From Paenibacillus_AQ nitricinens (GTDB lineage: Bacteria > Bacillota > Bacilli > Paenibacillales > Paenibacillaceae): a stretch of DNA of 64,000 nucleotides. How positions within the stretch are numbered: the stretch's first letter is position 1; each line of letters starts with the position of its first letter. The position numbers were made by a program, and so were the translations under genes. Of the stretch, positions 17,406 through 26,743 are shown one piece after another. The notes below the pieces were generated by a model that saw only the letters and a program-made list of their open reading frames with translations, made no database searches and was not told where the DNA came from. The stretch covers positions 1,116,001 to 1,180,000 of the forward strand of contig NZ_CP183948.1 in the NCBI RefSeq assembly GCF_052056485.1. The letters are read 5' to 3'.

Positions 17406-17478
17406 TTGCAAACTGCAAGGCTTCATGTTAAAGTAATGAATGACCAATTGACCGGATTAGTAAAGTGGTCAGATAGTC
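17406..17478 (+). promoter_or_regulatory. Promoter and operator of the TetR-family gene
   Basis: TTGCAA (17406-17411), a 17-nt spacer and TAAAGT (17429-17434) form a sigma-A promoter. Just downstream, 17446-17478 begins AATTGACCG and contains AAAGTGGTCA; TGACC (17449) and GGTCA (17467) are inverted arms 18 bp apart. The same block recurs before the YhgE/Pip gene at 18202-18234, so it is probably the binding site of the TetR protein. Confidence 0.65.
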
Positions 17479-17518
17479 AGCGGTAATGATATTTTCTGGA
17501 GAAAGGAAGTGAGCACAG

Positions 17519-18094
17519 GTGGCAGTGGTGGATCGAAGACAGCAGGTGCTTCAGGCCGCAGCAAAATCTTTTTCATTATTCGGCTATAAGGCGACTACCA
17601 TGGATCAGGTTGCTAAGATCGCAAATGTTGGGAAAGGAACCATCTACACCTTTTTTACAAACAAAGAGCAATTGTTTGATGAGATCCTGCGCGATATGAT
17701 GGTAGAAATGAAGATGATTGCTGATCGCGAGATCAGGCGAGACAGACCTTTCTTTGATAACCTGCATCGTGTGCTGGATGCCCTGCTGGAATTTCGAAGT
17801 GAGCAGGAGCTATTCATCAAGCTTTCCCAGGAGAGTCGCGAATTCGGAACGCCGCAGGCAGGAGAAGGGCTCGAGAAGATCGAGAACTTAGTTTTAGAAT
17901 ATTTAGAACGGGAGGTGCAACAAGCGCTCCAAAAGGGAGAAATCAAACCTTGCGATCCTAAAATCGTATCTGTAGTCATGTTCAGGCTATATATTGTATT
18001 GACTGCTGAACTGAATAAAACACATACTCCCTTGGACAAGGAACAGATCAAGATGTACTTTCATTTGTTTCTCGCCGAAGGATTGGCACAGTAA
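17519..18094 (+). CDS. TetR/AcrR-family transcriptional regulator
   Basis: This 191-residue repressor has its HTH at residues 9-55 (RQQVLQAAAKSFSLFGYKAT, DQVAKIANVGKGTIYTFFTNKEQL). The C-terminal ligand-binding domain is not specific enough to name a ligand. The start is GTG 17519, with GAAAGGAAG about 9 nt upstream. Together with the shared operator, its position before a YhgE/Pip membrane protein suggests it controls itself and that protein. Confidence 0.88.
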   Translation: MAVVDRRQQVLQAAAKSFSLFGYKATTMDQVAKIANVGKGTIYTFFTNKEQLFDEILRDMMVEMKMIADREIRRDRPFFDNLHRVLDALLEFRSEQELFIKLSQESREFGTPQAGEGLEKIENLVLEYLEREVQQALQKGEIKPCDPKIVSVVMFRLYIVLTAELNKTHTPLDKEQIKMYFHLFLAEGLAQ

Positions 18095-18201
18095 GCGTTG
18101 ATTCAGGGTAGGGATGGCGTGATCAGATTCGCTTTCCCTTAACAATTTCCAAGCTGTTATAGGCATTGAAGAAGAGCCGAGAGGCGTTTTTTTATCCCCT
18201 G

Positions 18202-18234
18202 AATTGACCGAATGGGGAAAGTGGTCACCTAGTG
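18202..18234 (+). promoter_or_regulatory. Operator before the YhgE/Pip gene, same as that of the TetR gene
   Basis: It reads AATTGACCG, seven variable bases, AAAGTGGTCA and then nnTAGT, with the same total length and the same 18-bp arm spacing (TGACC 18205, GGTCA 18223) as the site at 17446-17478. The conserved bases flank a variable centre, as expected for a dimeric TetR protein. Confidence 0.6.
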
Positions 18235-18298
18235 TTACGTAATATTTCGCAAACAAAGCATTTTAAAGAGAGCATAAGCTCATAAGGAGAGAACCAGA

Positions 18299-20653
18299 AT
18301 GAAATCATTATCCGTATTTACCAAGGATCTTGGCGCAGCACTGAGAAATCCAAAGGTGCTGATTCCGATGATTGCCATCCTATTTATTCCGGTGATGTAT
18401 AGCGGATTCTTCCTAAAGGCATTCTGGGATCCGTATGGCAAGATGAATGAGTTGCCGGTTGCTGTGGTCAACCAAGACGTCGGTGCTAATTATGAAGGAA
18501 AACAACTTCAGGCCGGAGATGATCTGGTTGAAGAGCTTAAGGTAACCGATGGCTTTCAATGGAACTTTGTTTCACTAGAAGAAGCGCAAGCAGGAATGAA
18601 GGACAATACCTATTATATGTCGATTATTGTTCCAGAAGACTTCTCTGCTAAAGCAACAACGCTTTTGGATGATGAACCACAACCGGCAAAAATTATTTAT
18701 GAGCCAAATGAAGGCTACAACTTCCTGGCCGGTCAAATCGGCGGAACGGCTGTAGCAGAAATTAAATCTAAAGTATCCGCTAAGGTAACTGAGGCTTATG
18801 TGGATTCTGTATTCAATCAGATTACTGATGTATCTAAAGGACTTGGCGAAGCGGGAGATGGAGCTAGCAAGATCGCTGATGGTGCAGGTAAGCTGGATGA
18901 CGGCGCACTGAAGCTGAAAGAGAATCTTCTTGTACTGACTGAAGGTACGGGCAAGCTTCAAAATGGTTTAGAACCACTGACTAAAGGTGTGACTGATTTA
19001 AATTCAGGTGCTACCGCAATTCAAACGGGTTCTAGCACTTTGGCAGGCGGTTTGCAACAATTGTCGGCTGCTCATACACAGCTTCAAGATGGCGTTGCAC
19101 AAAGCGCTGCCGGCAGTAAACAGCTTAGTGATGGCTTGAAGCAAGCTGTAACAGGTGCCACACAGCTTCAAGCAGGTACGAAGTCTGCTGTGGATGGTAC
19201 TGCTAAACTACAAGCAGGAACACAATCTTTAGTCGACGGCAGCGCGAAGCTGGAAGCAGGTTTGACCTCTTCTGTTGATGGCAGCGCGAAGCTGGAAGCA
19301 GGCTTGCAGGCTTCCGCAGAAGGTAGCACAAAGGTTACTGAGGGTGCTAAAGCGGTCGCTCAAGGTTTGCAGCAATTGGCACAGGCTAGTCCTGAGCTGG
19401 CACAAAATCCAGCCGTACAGAAGCTCCTGGCAGCTAGTGCAGCTGTTGCACAAGGCAGTGAACAACTGCAACAAAGCCAACAACAGTTAGCACAAGGAGC
19501 AAGCGCACTTCACAGTGGGCAAGAGCAGCTTGCACAAGGTGCAACTCAGCTGCATGCTGGTTCACAGCAGGTTTCTGCTGGAGTAACCCAGTTGCATGAT
19601 GGAGCACAGCAATTAAATGCTGGTAGCACTCAGCTCTTGGCAGGACAACAAAAATTGGCACAAGGTTCGTCAGCCCTTGTAACGGGTGGCGATAAGCTAC
19701 AAGCAGGTATGAAACAGTTCGGCGCGAAGCTTAGTGAAGCAGCAGCTGGAGGTAACAAACTTGCTGAGGGTGGTAAAGCACTCGGAGATGGTACATCGAA
19801 ATTACTCAGTGGTGTTGGTGAACTAGGTAGCGGCATTGGTGCTGTAGCTGACGGTTCCAAACAATTGGCTAATGGTGCAGGCGAGCTGAAGAATGGGATG
19901 GATGATCTGAAATCTGGATCCACAGAACTTGCAACTAAGCTTGGTGAAGCTGCTGAACAAACAGGCAGCGTGAATAAGTCAGATAAAATGATGGAAATGT
20001 TCGCACAACCGGTTGTGGTTGAGGATCAGGTTGTAAATCATGTACCGAACTACGGCACAGGGTTTGCTCCTTACTTCTTATCTCTTGGGTTGTTCGTAGG
20101 TGCTCTGATTTCTACGATTGTTATTCCAATGCGTGAATCAGCTGTAATTGGCGCAAGCCGTTTGAATCGTTTTATCAGCCGTACGCTTACGTTCTCAATC
20201 ATGAGCTTTATCCAGTCTATGCTGGCTGCTGTGGTTGTATTGTACGGACTTGGACTAGAAGTACAAAGTGTACCGCTATTCTTCCTGTTTACATTCTTGA
20301 CTAGTCTAGTTTACACATGGGTAGTACAATCCATTGTTACTTGGCTGGATCAACCGGGACGTTTTGTTGTTATCGTTATTCTTATTTTCCAATTAACAAC
20401 TAGTGCTGGAACATTCCCACTTGAATTGATCCCGAACTGGATGAAATTCTTTAACCCACTGCTTCCTATGACTTACACAGTTAGTGGTTTTAAATCAGTA
20501 ATTTCTACAGGGGACTTCAGTGCAATGTGGAGTGATGTAGGTGTGCTTGCAATCTTCGGTCTTGGATTCCTTGCTCTTACTTTCGCTTACTTCATGACCC
20601 GCAGTCGGGACAATGAAGCTGGAATGAAAAGTGAACAGGCTCTGACTGTATAA
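18299..20653 (+). CDS. yhgE: YhgE/Pip-family membrane protein
   Basis: This 784-residue protein has one N-terminal membrane helix (VLIPMIAILFIPVMYSGFFL), a YhgE domain, a long extracellular repeat region (residues ~185-570) and five C-terminal membrane helices of ABC-2 type. The repeats follow the 7-residue pattern GxxQLxxG or GxxKLxxG (such as GATQLHAGSQQVSAG) and probably form a long coiled coil or helical stalk. Relatives serve as phage receptors (Pip) or belong to type VII secretion-associated proteins (EsaA). The exact role is unknown. A TetR gene sits upstream with a shared operator; SD AAGGAGAG precedes ATG. Confidence 0.87.
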   Translation: MKSLSVFTKDLGAALRNPKVLIPMIAILFIPVMYSGFFLKAFWDPYGKMNELPVAVVNQDVGANYEGKQLQAGDDLVEELKVTDGFQWNFVSLEEAQAGMKDNTYYMSIIVPEDFSAKATTLLDDEPQPAKIIYEPNEGYNFLAGQIGGTAVAEIKSKVSAKVTEAYVDSVFNQITDVSKGLGEAGDGASKIADGAGKLDDGALKLKENLLVLTEGTGKLQNGLEPLTKGVTDLNSGATAIQTGSSTLAGGLQQLSAAHTQLQDGVAQSAAGSKQLSDGLKQAVTGATQLQAGTKSAVDGTAKLQAGTQSLVDGSAKLEAGLTSSVDGSAKLEAGLQASAEGSTKVTEGAKAVAQGLQQLAQASPELAQNPAVQKLLAASAAVAQGSEQLQQSQQQLAQGASALHSGQEQLAQGATQLHAGSQQVSAGVTQLHDGAQQLNAGSTQLLAGQQKLAQGSSALVTGGDKLQAGMKQFGAKLSEAAAGGNKLAEGGKALGDGTSKLLSGVGELGSGIGAVADGSKQLANGAGELKNGMDDLKSGSTELATKLGEAAEQTGSVNKSDKMMEMFAQPVVVEDQVVNHVPNYGTGFAPYFLSLGLFVGALISTIVIPMRESAVIGASRLNRFISRTLTFSIMSFIQSMLAAVVVLYGLGLEVQSVPLFFLFTFLTSLVYTWVVQSIVTWLDQPGRFVVIVILIFQLTTSAGTFPLELIPNWMKFFNPLLPMTYTVSGFKSVISTGDFSAMWSDVGVLAIFGLGFLALTFAYFMTRSRDNEAGMKSEQALTV

Positions 20654-20671
20654 TTTGAAAAAAAAGTAATT

Positions 20672-20703
20672 AAAAAGCGTCTCCTCCGGGAGACGCTTTT
20701 TTT
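20672..20703 (+). terminator. Terminator of the YhgE/Pip gene
   Basis: AAAAAGCGTCTCC pairs with GGAGACGCTTTTT and is followed by further T residues. Confidence 0.88.
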
Positions 20704-20754
20704 GAGTTCAAATCATAGAACCCTTTTTCTTGCAAACATTCAAGGGCAATGAAA

Positions 20755-20918
20755 ATTCTTGAAACGCTTTCATTGCATAAGTTCTTATGCGTCAATTATG
20801 CATAATTATACACATATGAGTTTTTTTAAACTTTTGTCCACTAAAGCTGTGTCGCAAAAAGAAATGTTAATCAGCATCATAAAAAAGTTTAAATTGCGCT
20901 GTTGTCACCTCGGTGATA
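20755..20918 (+). promoter_or_regulatory. Region of palindromes upstream of gltB
   Basis: The 315-bp gap before gltB has three dyads: GCATAAgttcTTATGC (20775-20790), AATTATGCATAATT (20794-20807) and TCACCtcGGTGA (20905-20916). The 16-mer TATGCATAATTATACA (20797-20812) fits the ARG-box pattern TNTGAATWWWWATTCA at 14 of 16 positions, so ArgR/AhrC is one candidate; a GltC- or TnrA-like protein is another. No clear promoter was assigned. Confidence 0.35.
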
Positions 20919-21018
20919 AAATAATAGCACTAATCTGGCTTTGAATAATTATTAAAATTTTAATCTGAAAAATTTTCCAAAGATTACGCCATACTTTATA
21001 ATAGAAAGGTTGCGTTCG

Positions 21019-24000
21019 ATGAGACACACTGAACTGCCCGGAAAACAGGGCCTGTATGATCCCCAGTTTGAAAAAGATGCTTGCGGCATGGGATTTGTAG
21101 CCCATATTAAAGGCAAACCGTCCCATGATATTGTTAGTAACGCTTTAACAATGCTCTTTAATATGGAGCATCGTGGCGGACAAGGTAGCGAACCCAACTC
21201 TGGTGACGGAGCAGGTATCATGCTTCAAATTCCGCACCGTTTCTTTGCTAGTGAAGCCCAGAAGCTTGGCTTTGCTTTGCCGGAACAAGGCCATTATGGT
21301 GTAGGCATGATTTTTCTATCTCAAAACGAGAAAGTTCGGGCTCAGCATGAGGCTCTTTTAAGCAAAATTATTGCTGAAGAAGGTCAGGAAGTACTCGGCT
21401 ATCGTGATGTACCTACTTATGATGAAATGCTAGGCAAAACAGCGAAGGCTGCAAAGCCTTTTGTGCGCCAAGTGTTTATCGGTCGCTCGGCCTCGGTTAC
21501 GAGCGAATTGTCTTTTGAGCGTAAGCTTTATGTCATTCGCAAACGTGCAGAACTTGCGATTCGCTACGGTGGTGTAGAAGAGGCTGAAGCCTTCTATATC
21601 CCAAGCTTGTCATGTCGTAAGATCGTGTACAAAGGCATGCTGACTACAGAACAAGTCGGACAATTCTACCTGGATTTGCAGAACGAAGAGCTGGAATCAG
21701 CAATCGCGTTAGTTCACTCCCGTTTCAGTACGAATACCTTCCCAAGCTGGGAACGTGCGCATCCCTACCGCTTTATGATCCACAATGGTGAGATTAATAC
21801 CTTGCGCGGAAATGTGAACTGGATGCATGCTCGCCAGTCGCTGTTCAAGAGTGAAGTGTTCGGCGAAGATCTGAGCAAGATCAAACCTGTTATAAACCCG
21901 GATGGATCGGACACTGCAATGTTTGATAATACCTTTGAGTTTCTTTATTTGAGCGGACGCTCCTTGACGCAGGTAGCCATGATGATGGTCCCTGAACCAT
22001 GGAGCAATCATGACAGTATGAACGCCGACAAGAAAGCTTTTTACGAATATCACAGCACTTTGATGGAGCCATGGGACGGACCTGCTGCAATGGGCTTTAC
22101 AGATGGTGTGCAAATCGGCGCTATTTTGGACCGTAACGGCTTGCGGCCTGCTCGTTATTATGTAACAAAGGACGACATGATTATTCTATCCTCCGAAGCG
22201 GGTGTACTGGACATTCCAGCAGAGGACATCTTATATAAAGACCGCCTGAAGCCTGGACGCATGCTGCTCGTGGACACGAAGGAAGGCCGCATTATCTCCG
22301 ATGAGGAAGTTAAATCGGCTATCGCCACCGAGAAGCCTTACCGCCAGTGGCTGGATGAGCATTTGATTAGTCTCGAAGAGCTTCCAGATGCGCCTGAGCT
22401 ACCCAATCCTAAGCATGACAATGTGCAGCAGCTGCAGCAAGCATTCGGCTATACTTTTGAGGACTTGCGCAAGGTGCTTGAGCCAATGGCATCTACTGGC
22501 GCTGAAGCTGTAGGTTCCATGGGGTATGATGCGCCGCTCGCTGTGCTTTCTGACCGTCCGCAGCGTCTATATAACTATTTCAAACAAATGTTTGCTCAAG
22601 TTACGAATCCGCCAATCGATGCGATTCGCGAAGAGCTGGTTACCTCTACTACGACTACGATTGGACCAGAGCGTAACTTGCTTAAACCAGAACCAGAAAG
22701 CTGTCGCCAAATCTCGCTGCACACACCGATTCTTTCGAATGAAGACTTTGCTAAAATTCGTCATGTTCGTCGAGCAGGCTTCAAGTCGATGTCTATTCCG
22801 ATTCTTTTCCCGGCTGAGCTCGGAGCAGAAGGAATGCGTATCGCGCTTGAGCGTATGAACGAGGCTGCGGATCGCGTTATGGCTAAAGGTCATAACATTC
22901 TGATTCTGACGGACCGCGGTGTGGACCGTGAGAATGCTGCGATTCCTGCTCTACTTGCGGTATCGAGCTTGCATCACCATCTGATCCGGCAGGGAACACG
23001 GACAAAAGTTAGTATTTTACTTGAATCCGGTGAACCTCGTGAAGTCCATCATTATGCACTTCTGCTTGGTTATGGTGTGAGTGCAGTCAATCCGTATCTG
23101 GCCTTTGAAAGTTTGGATGATATGATCGGCCAAGGCTTACTGCGGGGAATCTCGCATGAGAAGGCTGTGAAGAACTATATTAAAGCTGCGACTAAGAGCG
23201 TAGTTAAGATTCTTTCCAAAATGGGGATTTCTACTATTCAATCCTACCGGGGCGCGCAGATCTTTGAAGCTGTGGGTCTGAACTCGGAGTTCGTGGATCG
23301 TTACTTTACTTGGACACCTTCCCGCATTGGCGGTATTGGTCTGGAGGAAGTAGCAACCGAGGCACTTATCCATCATAACCGTGCTTTCACTGAAAAAGAC
23401 GGAAATGATAAAGTGCTTGATTCCGGTGGTGATTATCAATGGCGAAACGATGGGGAAGATCATTTGTTCAACCCGCAGACCATTCATCTGCTTCAGCACT
23501 CTGTGCGTAGTGGAGATTATAAAATGTACAAGAAATATGCTGCACTGGTTCAAGGTGAAAGTGAGAAGCATCAGACAATTCGTTCTTTATTGCAGTTCAA
23601 GTCAGCATATGAACCGATTCCTTTAGAAGAAGTAGAACCCGTAGCGTCCATTATGAAACGGTTCAAGACGGGTGCGATGTCCTTTGGTTCCATTAGTAAG
23701 GAAGCGCATGAGACCCTCGCTATTGCAATGAACCGGATCGGTGGTAAGAGTAATACTGGTGAGGGTGGAGAAGATCCGGCCCGCTATATCCCGGACAGCA
23801 ACGGCGATTCCCGTCGCAGTGCGATTAAACAAGTAGCTTCCGGACGTTTTGGAGTTACATCTAACTACCTTGTTAACGCTGATGAGATCCAGATTAAGAT
23901 GGCTCAGGGTGCTAAACCAGGGGAAGGCGGACAGCTTCCAGGACGTAAAGTTTATCCATGGGTGGCTGAAGTACGCGGTTCAACAGCGGGTGTGGGCTTG

Positions 24001-25614
24001 ATTTCACCTCCGCCGCATCATGATATTTATTCGATTGAGGATTTGGCAGAGCTGATCTATGATCTGAAGAATGCCAATCCACGTGCAAACATTAATGTTA
24101 AGCTCGTCTCTGAAGTCGGAGTAGGTACGATTGCTGCTGGCGTAGCCAAAGGGCGTGCTGATATTATCCTGGTAAGTGGCTATGACGGGGGGACAGGTGC
24201 ATCTCCAATGAACTCCATTCGTCATGCTGGTCTTCCATGGGAACTTGGCTTGGCTGAAACGCATCAGACGTTGATGCTGAACAATCTGCGTGACCGCGTT
24301 GTACTGGAAACAGACGGAAAAATGCTTAGCGGACGCGATCTAGCCGTAGCTGTATTACTGGGTGCTGAAGAGTATGGCTTCGCTACTGCTCCGTTAGTAG
24401 CTGTGGGTTGTATCATGATGCGTGTCTGCCAAATGGATACATGTCCGGTTGGCGTGGCAACACAAAATCCAGATCTTCGTAAGAACTTTACGGGTGATCC
24501 ACAGCATGTAGTTAACTTTATGACCTTTGTGGCACAGGATTTACGCGAAATTATGGCGAGTCTTGGCTTCCGTACGATTGAAGAGATGGTTGGCCGTACA
24601 GATTGCTTAGACGCTGCTCAAGCTTCGCAGCATTGGAAGAAGAAGGGCGTAGATTTGAGTAGTCTGCTGCATGTACCGGAAATGCCAGAGGGAAGCACAC
24701 GCTTCTGTAGTAAACGTCAGAATCATGGTCTGGAAGAGACGCTTGATGTCTCTAAACTGCTGGATCTGGCTGCACCTGCACTGGAATCTGGAACGGCTGT
24801 AGAAGCATCGTTACCGATTACGAACGTTAATCGTGCCGTTGGAACCATCCTTGGCAGCGAGCTGACACGTAAATACGGGGCAGCCGGCTTGCCTGATGAT
24901 ACGATTCGTCTTCATTTCACCGGTTCTGCTGGTCAAAGCTTGGGTGCATTCGTACCTAAGGGGATCACACTTACGGTGGAAGGCGATTCCAATGACTACG
25001 TTGGTAAGGGACTGTCGGGTGGTAAGATTATTATCAAACCCTCTCCAAAAGCTACCTTTGCAGCTGAGGACAATATCATTATCGGAAATACTGCATTCTA
25101 CGGAGCAACAGCTGGAGAAGCTTATATCAACGGTATCGCCGGTGAACGCTTTGCCGTTCGAAATTCTGGAGCGAAGGTTGTTGTAGAAGGTGTGGGTGAC
25201 CACGGTTGTGAATACATGACCGGAGGCCGTGTGGTGGTTCTTGGTGAAACAGGCCGTAACTTTGCGGCAGGGATGTCAGGTGGTATCGCTTATGTTTACG
25301 ATCCAGAGAGATCCTTCATCGGCCGCTGCAATCTCGAAATGGTCTTGCTCGAGAGAGTGGAAGAGCCAGAAGAGATCGAAGAGCTGCGCGAGCTGATTAG
25401 CCGTCATGTAGAGCTTACAGGCAGTGAGGCGGGAGCGCGGGTATTGGATCACTGGGCAGATAGCTTGCCGAAGTTTGTTCGGGTCATTCCGAAGGATTAC
25501 AAACGGATGATGGAGCAGATTCGCAAAGTGGAGCAAACCGGATTGACCGGCGAGGCTGCTTTGATGGCTGCATTTGAAGCGAATATGCGCGAGCTTGCAC
25601 GTGTAGGTGGCTAA
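21019..25614 (+). CDS. gltB: Glutamate synthase, large subunit
   Basis: This 1532-residue enzyme makes two glutamates from glutamine and 2-oxoglutarate. It starts with a class II amidotransferase domain; Cys22 in KDACGMGF is the catalytic residue after removal of a short propeptide. The FMN-binding synthase domain has GAMSFGSISKEAHE and MNRIGGKSNTGEGGED. The 3Fe-4S cysteines lie in CIMMRVCQMDTCPVG. The C-terminal GXGXG beta-helix domain is present. ATG 21019 follows GAAAGG at 21004-21009; the frame itself opens at TTG 21010, too close to that SD. No gltD small-subunit gene follows, as a terminator comes next. Confidence 0.95.
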   Translation: MRHTELPGKQGLYDPQFEKDACGMGFVAHIKGKPSHDIVSNALTMLFNMEHRGGQGSEPNSGDGAGIMLQIPHRFFASEAQKLGFALPEQGHYGVGMIFLSQNEKVRAQHEALLSKIIAEEGQEVLGYRDVPTYDEMLGKTAKAAKPFVRQVFIGRSASVTSELSFERKLYVIRKRAELAIRYGGVEEAEAFYIPSLSCRKIVYKGMLTTEQVGQFYLDLQNEELESAIALVHSRFSTNTFPSWERAHPYRFMIHNGEINTLRGNVNWMHARQSLFKSEVFGEDLSKIKPVINPDGSDTAMFDNTFEFLYLSGRSLTQVAMMMVPEPWSNHDSMNADKKAFYEYHSTLMEPWDGPAAMGFTDGVQIGAILDRNGLRPARYYVTKDDMIILSSEAGVLDIPAEDILYKDRLKPGRMLLVDTKEGRIISDEEVKSAIATEKPYRQWLDEHLISLEELPDAPELPNPKHDNVQQLQQAFGYTFEDLRKVLEPMASTGAEAVGSMGYDAPLAVLSDRPQRLYNYFKQMFAQVTNPPIDAIREELVTSTTTTIGPERNLLKPEPESCRQISLHTPILSNEDFAKIRHVRRAGFKSMSIPILFPAELGAEGMRIALERMNEAADRVMAKGHNILILTDRGVDRENAAIPALLAVSSLHHHLIRQGTRTKVSILLESGEPREVHHYALLLGYGVSAVNPYLAFESLDDMIGQGLLRGISHEKAVKNYIKAATKSVVKILSKMGISTIQSYRGAQIFEAVGLNSEFVDRYFTWTPSRIGGIGLEEVATEALIHHNRAFTEKDGNDKVLDSGGDYQWRNDGEDHLFNPQTIHLLQHSVRSGDYKMYKKYAALVQGESEKHQTIRSLLQFKSAYEPIPLEEVEPVASIMKRFKTGAMSFGSISKEAHETLAIAMNRIGGKSNTGEGGEDPARYIPDSNGDSRRSAIKQVASGRFGVTSNYLVNADEIQIKMAQGAKPGEGGQLPGRKVYPWVAEVRGSTAGVGLISPPPHHDIYSIEDLAELIYDLKNANPRANINVKLVSEVGVGTIAAGVAKGRADIILVSGYDGGTGASPMNSIRHAGLPWELGLAETHQTLMLNNLRDRVVLETDGKMLSGRDLAVAVLLGAEEYGFATAPLVAVGCIMMRVCQMDTCPVGVATQNPDLRKNFTGDPQHVVNFMTFVAQDLREIMASLGFRTIEEMVGRTDCLDAAQASQHWKKKGVDLSSLLHVPEMPEGSTRFCSKRQNHGLEETLDVSKLLDLAAPALESGTAVEASLPITNVNRAVGTILGSELTRKYGAAGLPDDTIRLHFTGSAGQSLGAFVPKGITLTVEGDSNDYVGKGLSGGKIIIKPSPKATFAAEDNIIIGNTAFYGATAGEAYINGIAGERFAVRNSGAKVVVEGVGDHGCEYMTGGRVVVLGETGRNFAAGMSGGIAYVYDPERSFIGRCNLEMVLLERVEEPEEIEELRELISRHVELTGSEAGARVLDHWADSLPKFVRVIPKDYKRMMEQIRKVEQTGLTGEAALMAAFEANMRELARVGG

Positions 25615-25660
25615 ATACCTGCATTCTGAAAAAACGGGTAATATTGAATGAAGTAATATA

Positions 25661-25704
25661 AGGGACTTGGACTCTTTCGTTTGCGGGAGGCCAGGTCCTT
25701 TTTT
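25661..25704 (+). terminator. Terminator of gltB
   Basis: GGACTTGG pairs with CCAGGTCC across a GC-rich loop, followed by TTTTTT. Confidence 0.75.
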
Positions 25705-25816
25705 GTTCCAATTGAATCGAATTCTCGGTCTAAACAACGTTAGACTGTTTCTTTTTTGTAATTTTCTGAAAAAAACGGTATGGTAAACTTGTTTGTAAAT
25801 GAAAGGAAGTGATACT

Positions 25817-26743
25817 GTGTCAAATACAGAAATGATGTCTGAACCTGTTGCCCGTCTGCAGGGAGTTACCAAGAAAATAGGCTCTAAGACGCTGGTGAGC
25901 AATTTAACGCTTGATATCCCACCGGGTCAAATATTCGGGTTTTTGGGACCAAACGGAGCAGGGAAGACGACAACAATACGAATGATGGTGGGATTAATTT
26001 CCATTAGCAGTGGGGATGTCCTGATTAGTGGTCATAGTATTAAAAATAATTATAAAGAGGCTATTGCAAGTGTTGGGGCTATTGTAGAAAATCCTGAAAT
26101 GTACAAGTTTCTGTCCGGGTATCAGAATCTTAGACAATTTGCACGGATGGTACCGGGAGTCAGTAAGCAACGGATTGATGAGGTTGTGGAGCTGGTCGGG
26201 CTTGGTCAAAGAATTCATGACAAAGTGAAGACTTATTCCCTAGGTATGCGTCAGAGACTTGGAGTAGCTCAGGCACTACTAAACCGACCAAAGCTACTGG
26301 TTCTAGATGAACCAACCAATGGGCTTGATCCACAAGGCATACGTGAGCTTCGTGACTATCTGCGCCTACTCTGTCGTGAAGAAGGAACAACCGTATTTGT
26401 CTCCAGCCATTTACTTTCCGAAATGGAGCTCATGTGTGACAGTGTAGCCATTATTCAGAATGGGCAACTGCTTGAGGTAAAACAGCTAAAAGAGGTGGGC
26501 AATGTTACAATGCCTGTCGGAGAAACCTTGTTTGAGGTTGACGATGCTGAAGCTGCACTTGCTCTCATTGGACAAGGAACATTAAAGAGCGGTGGGCTTG
26601 TAGTTGAGGCGGCACGTGAAGATATTGCGGAGTTTAATGCCAGACTAGTGGCTGGTGGGATTAAAGTGTACAGTATCAAATCACTTGCCCGTACACTTGA
26701 GGATCAATTCTTAGAGGTTACAGGAGGTGAAGGAATTGAGTAA
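25817..26743 (+). CDS. ABC transporter, ATP-binding protein
   Basis: This 308-residue ATPase has Walker A GPNGAGKTT, the signature YSLGMRQRLG, Walker B LLVLDEPTNGLDP and the switch His in VFVSSHLL. It belongs to the BcrA-like group that pairs with ABC-2 permeases, often for peptide or lipid export. The frame opens at ATG 25799, but AAAGGAAGTG lies just before GTG 25817. It overlaps the permease gene start by 8 bp, so the two are translationally coupled. Confidence 0.9.
   Translation: MSNTEMMSEPVARLQGVTKKIGSKTLVSNLTLDIPPGQIFGFLGPNGAGKTTTIRMMVGLISISSGDVLISGHSIKNNYKEAIASVGAIVENPEMYKFLSGYQNLRQFARMVPGVSKQRIDEVVELVGLGQRIHDKVKTYSLGMRQRLGVAQALLNRPKLLVLDEPTNGLDPQGIRELRDYLRLLCREEGTTVFVSSHLLSEMELMCDSVAIIQNGQLLEVKQLKEVGNVTMPVGETLFEVDDAEAALALIGQGTLKSGGLVVEAAREDIAEFNARLVAGGIKVYSIKSLARTLEDQFLEVTGGEGIE

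Noticed and set aside
20759..20772. A cre site before gltB (TGAAACGCTTTCA)
   Set aside because: It is one base shorter than the cre consensus between the two arms, so the CG centre does not align.
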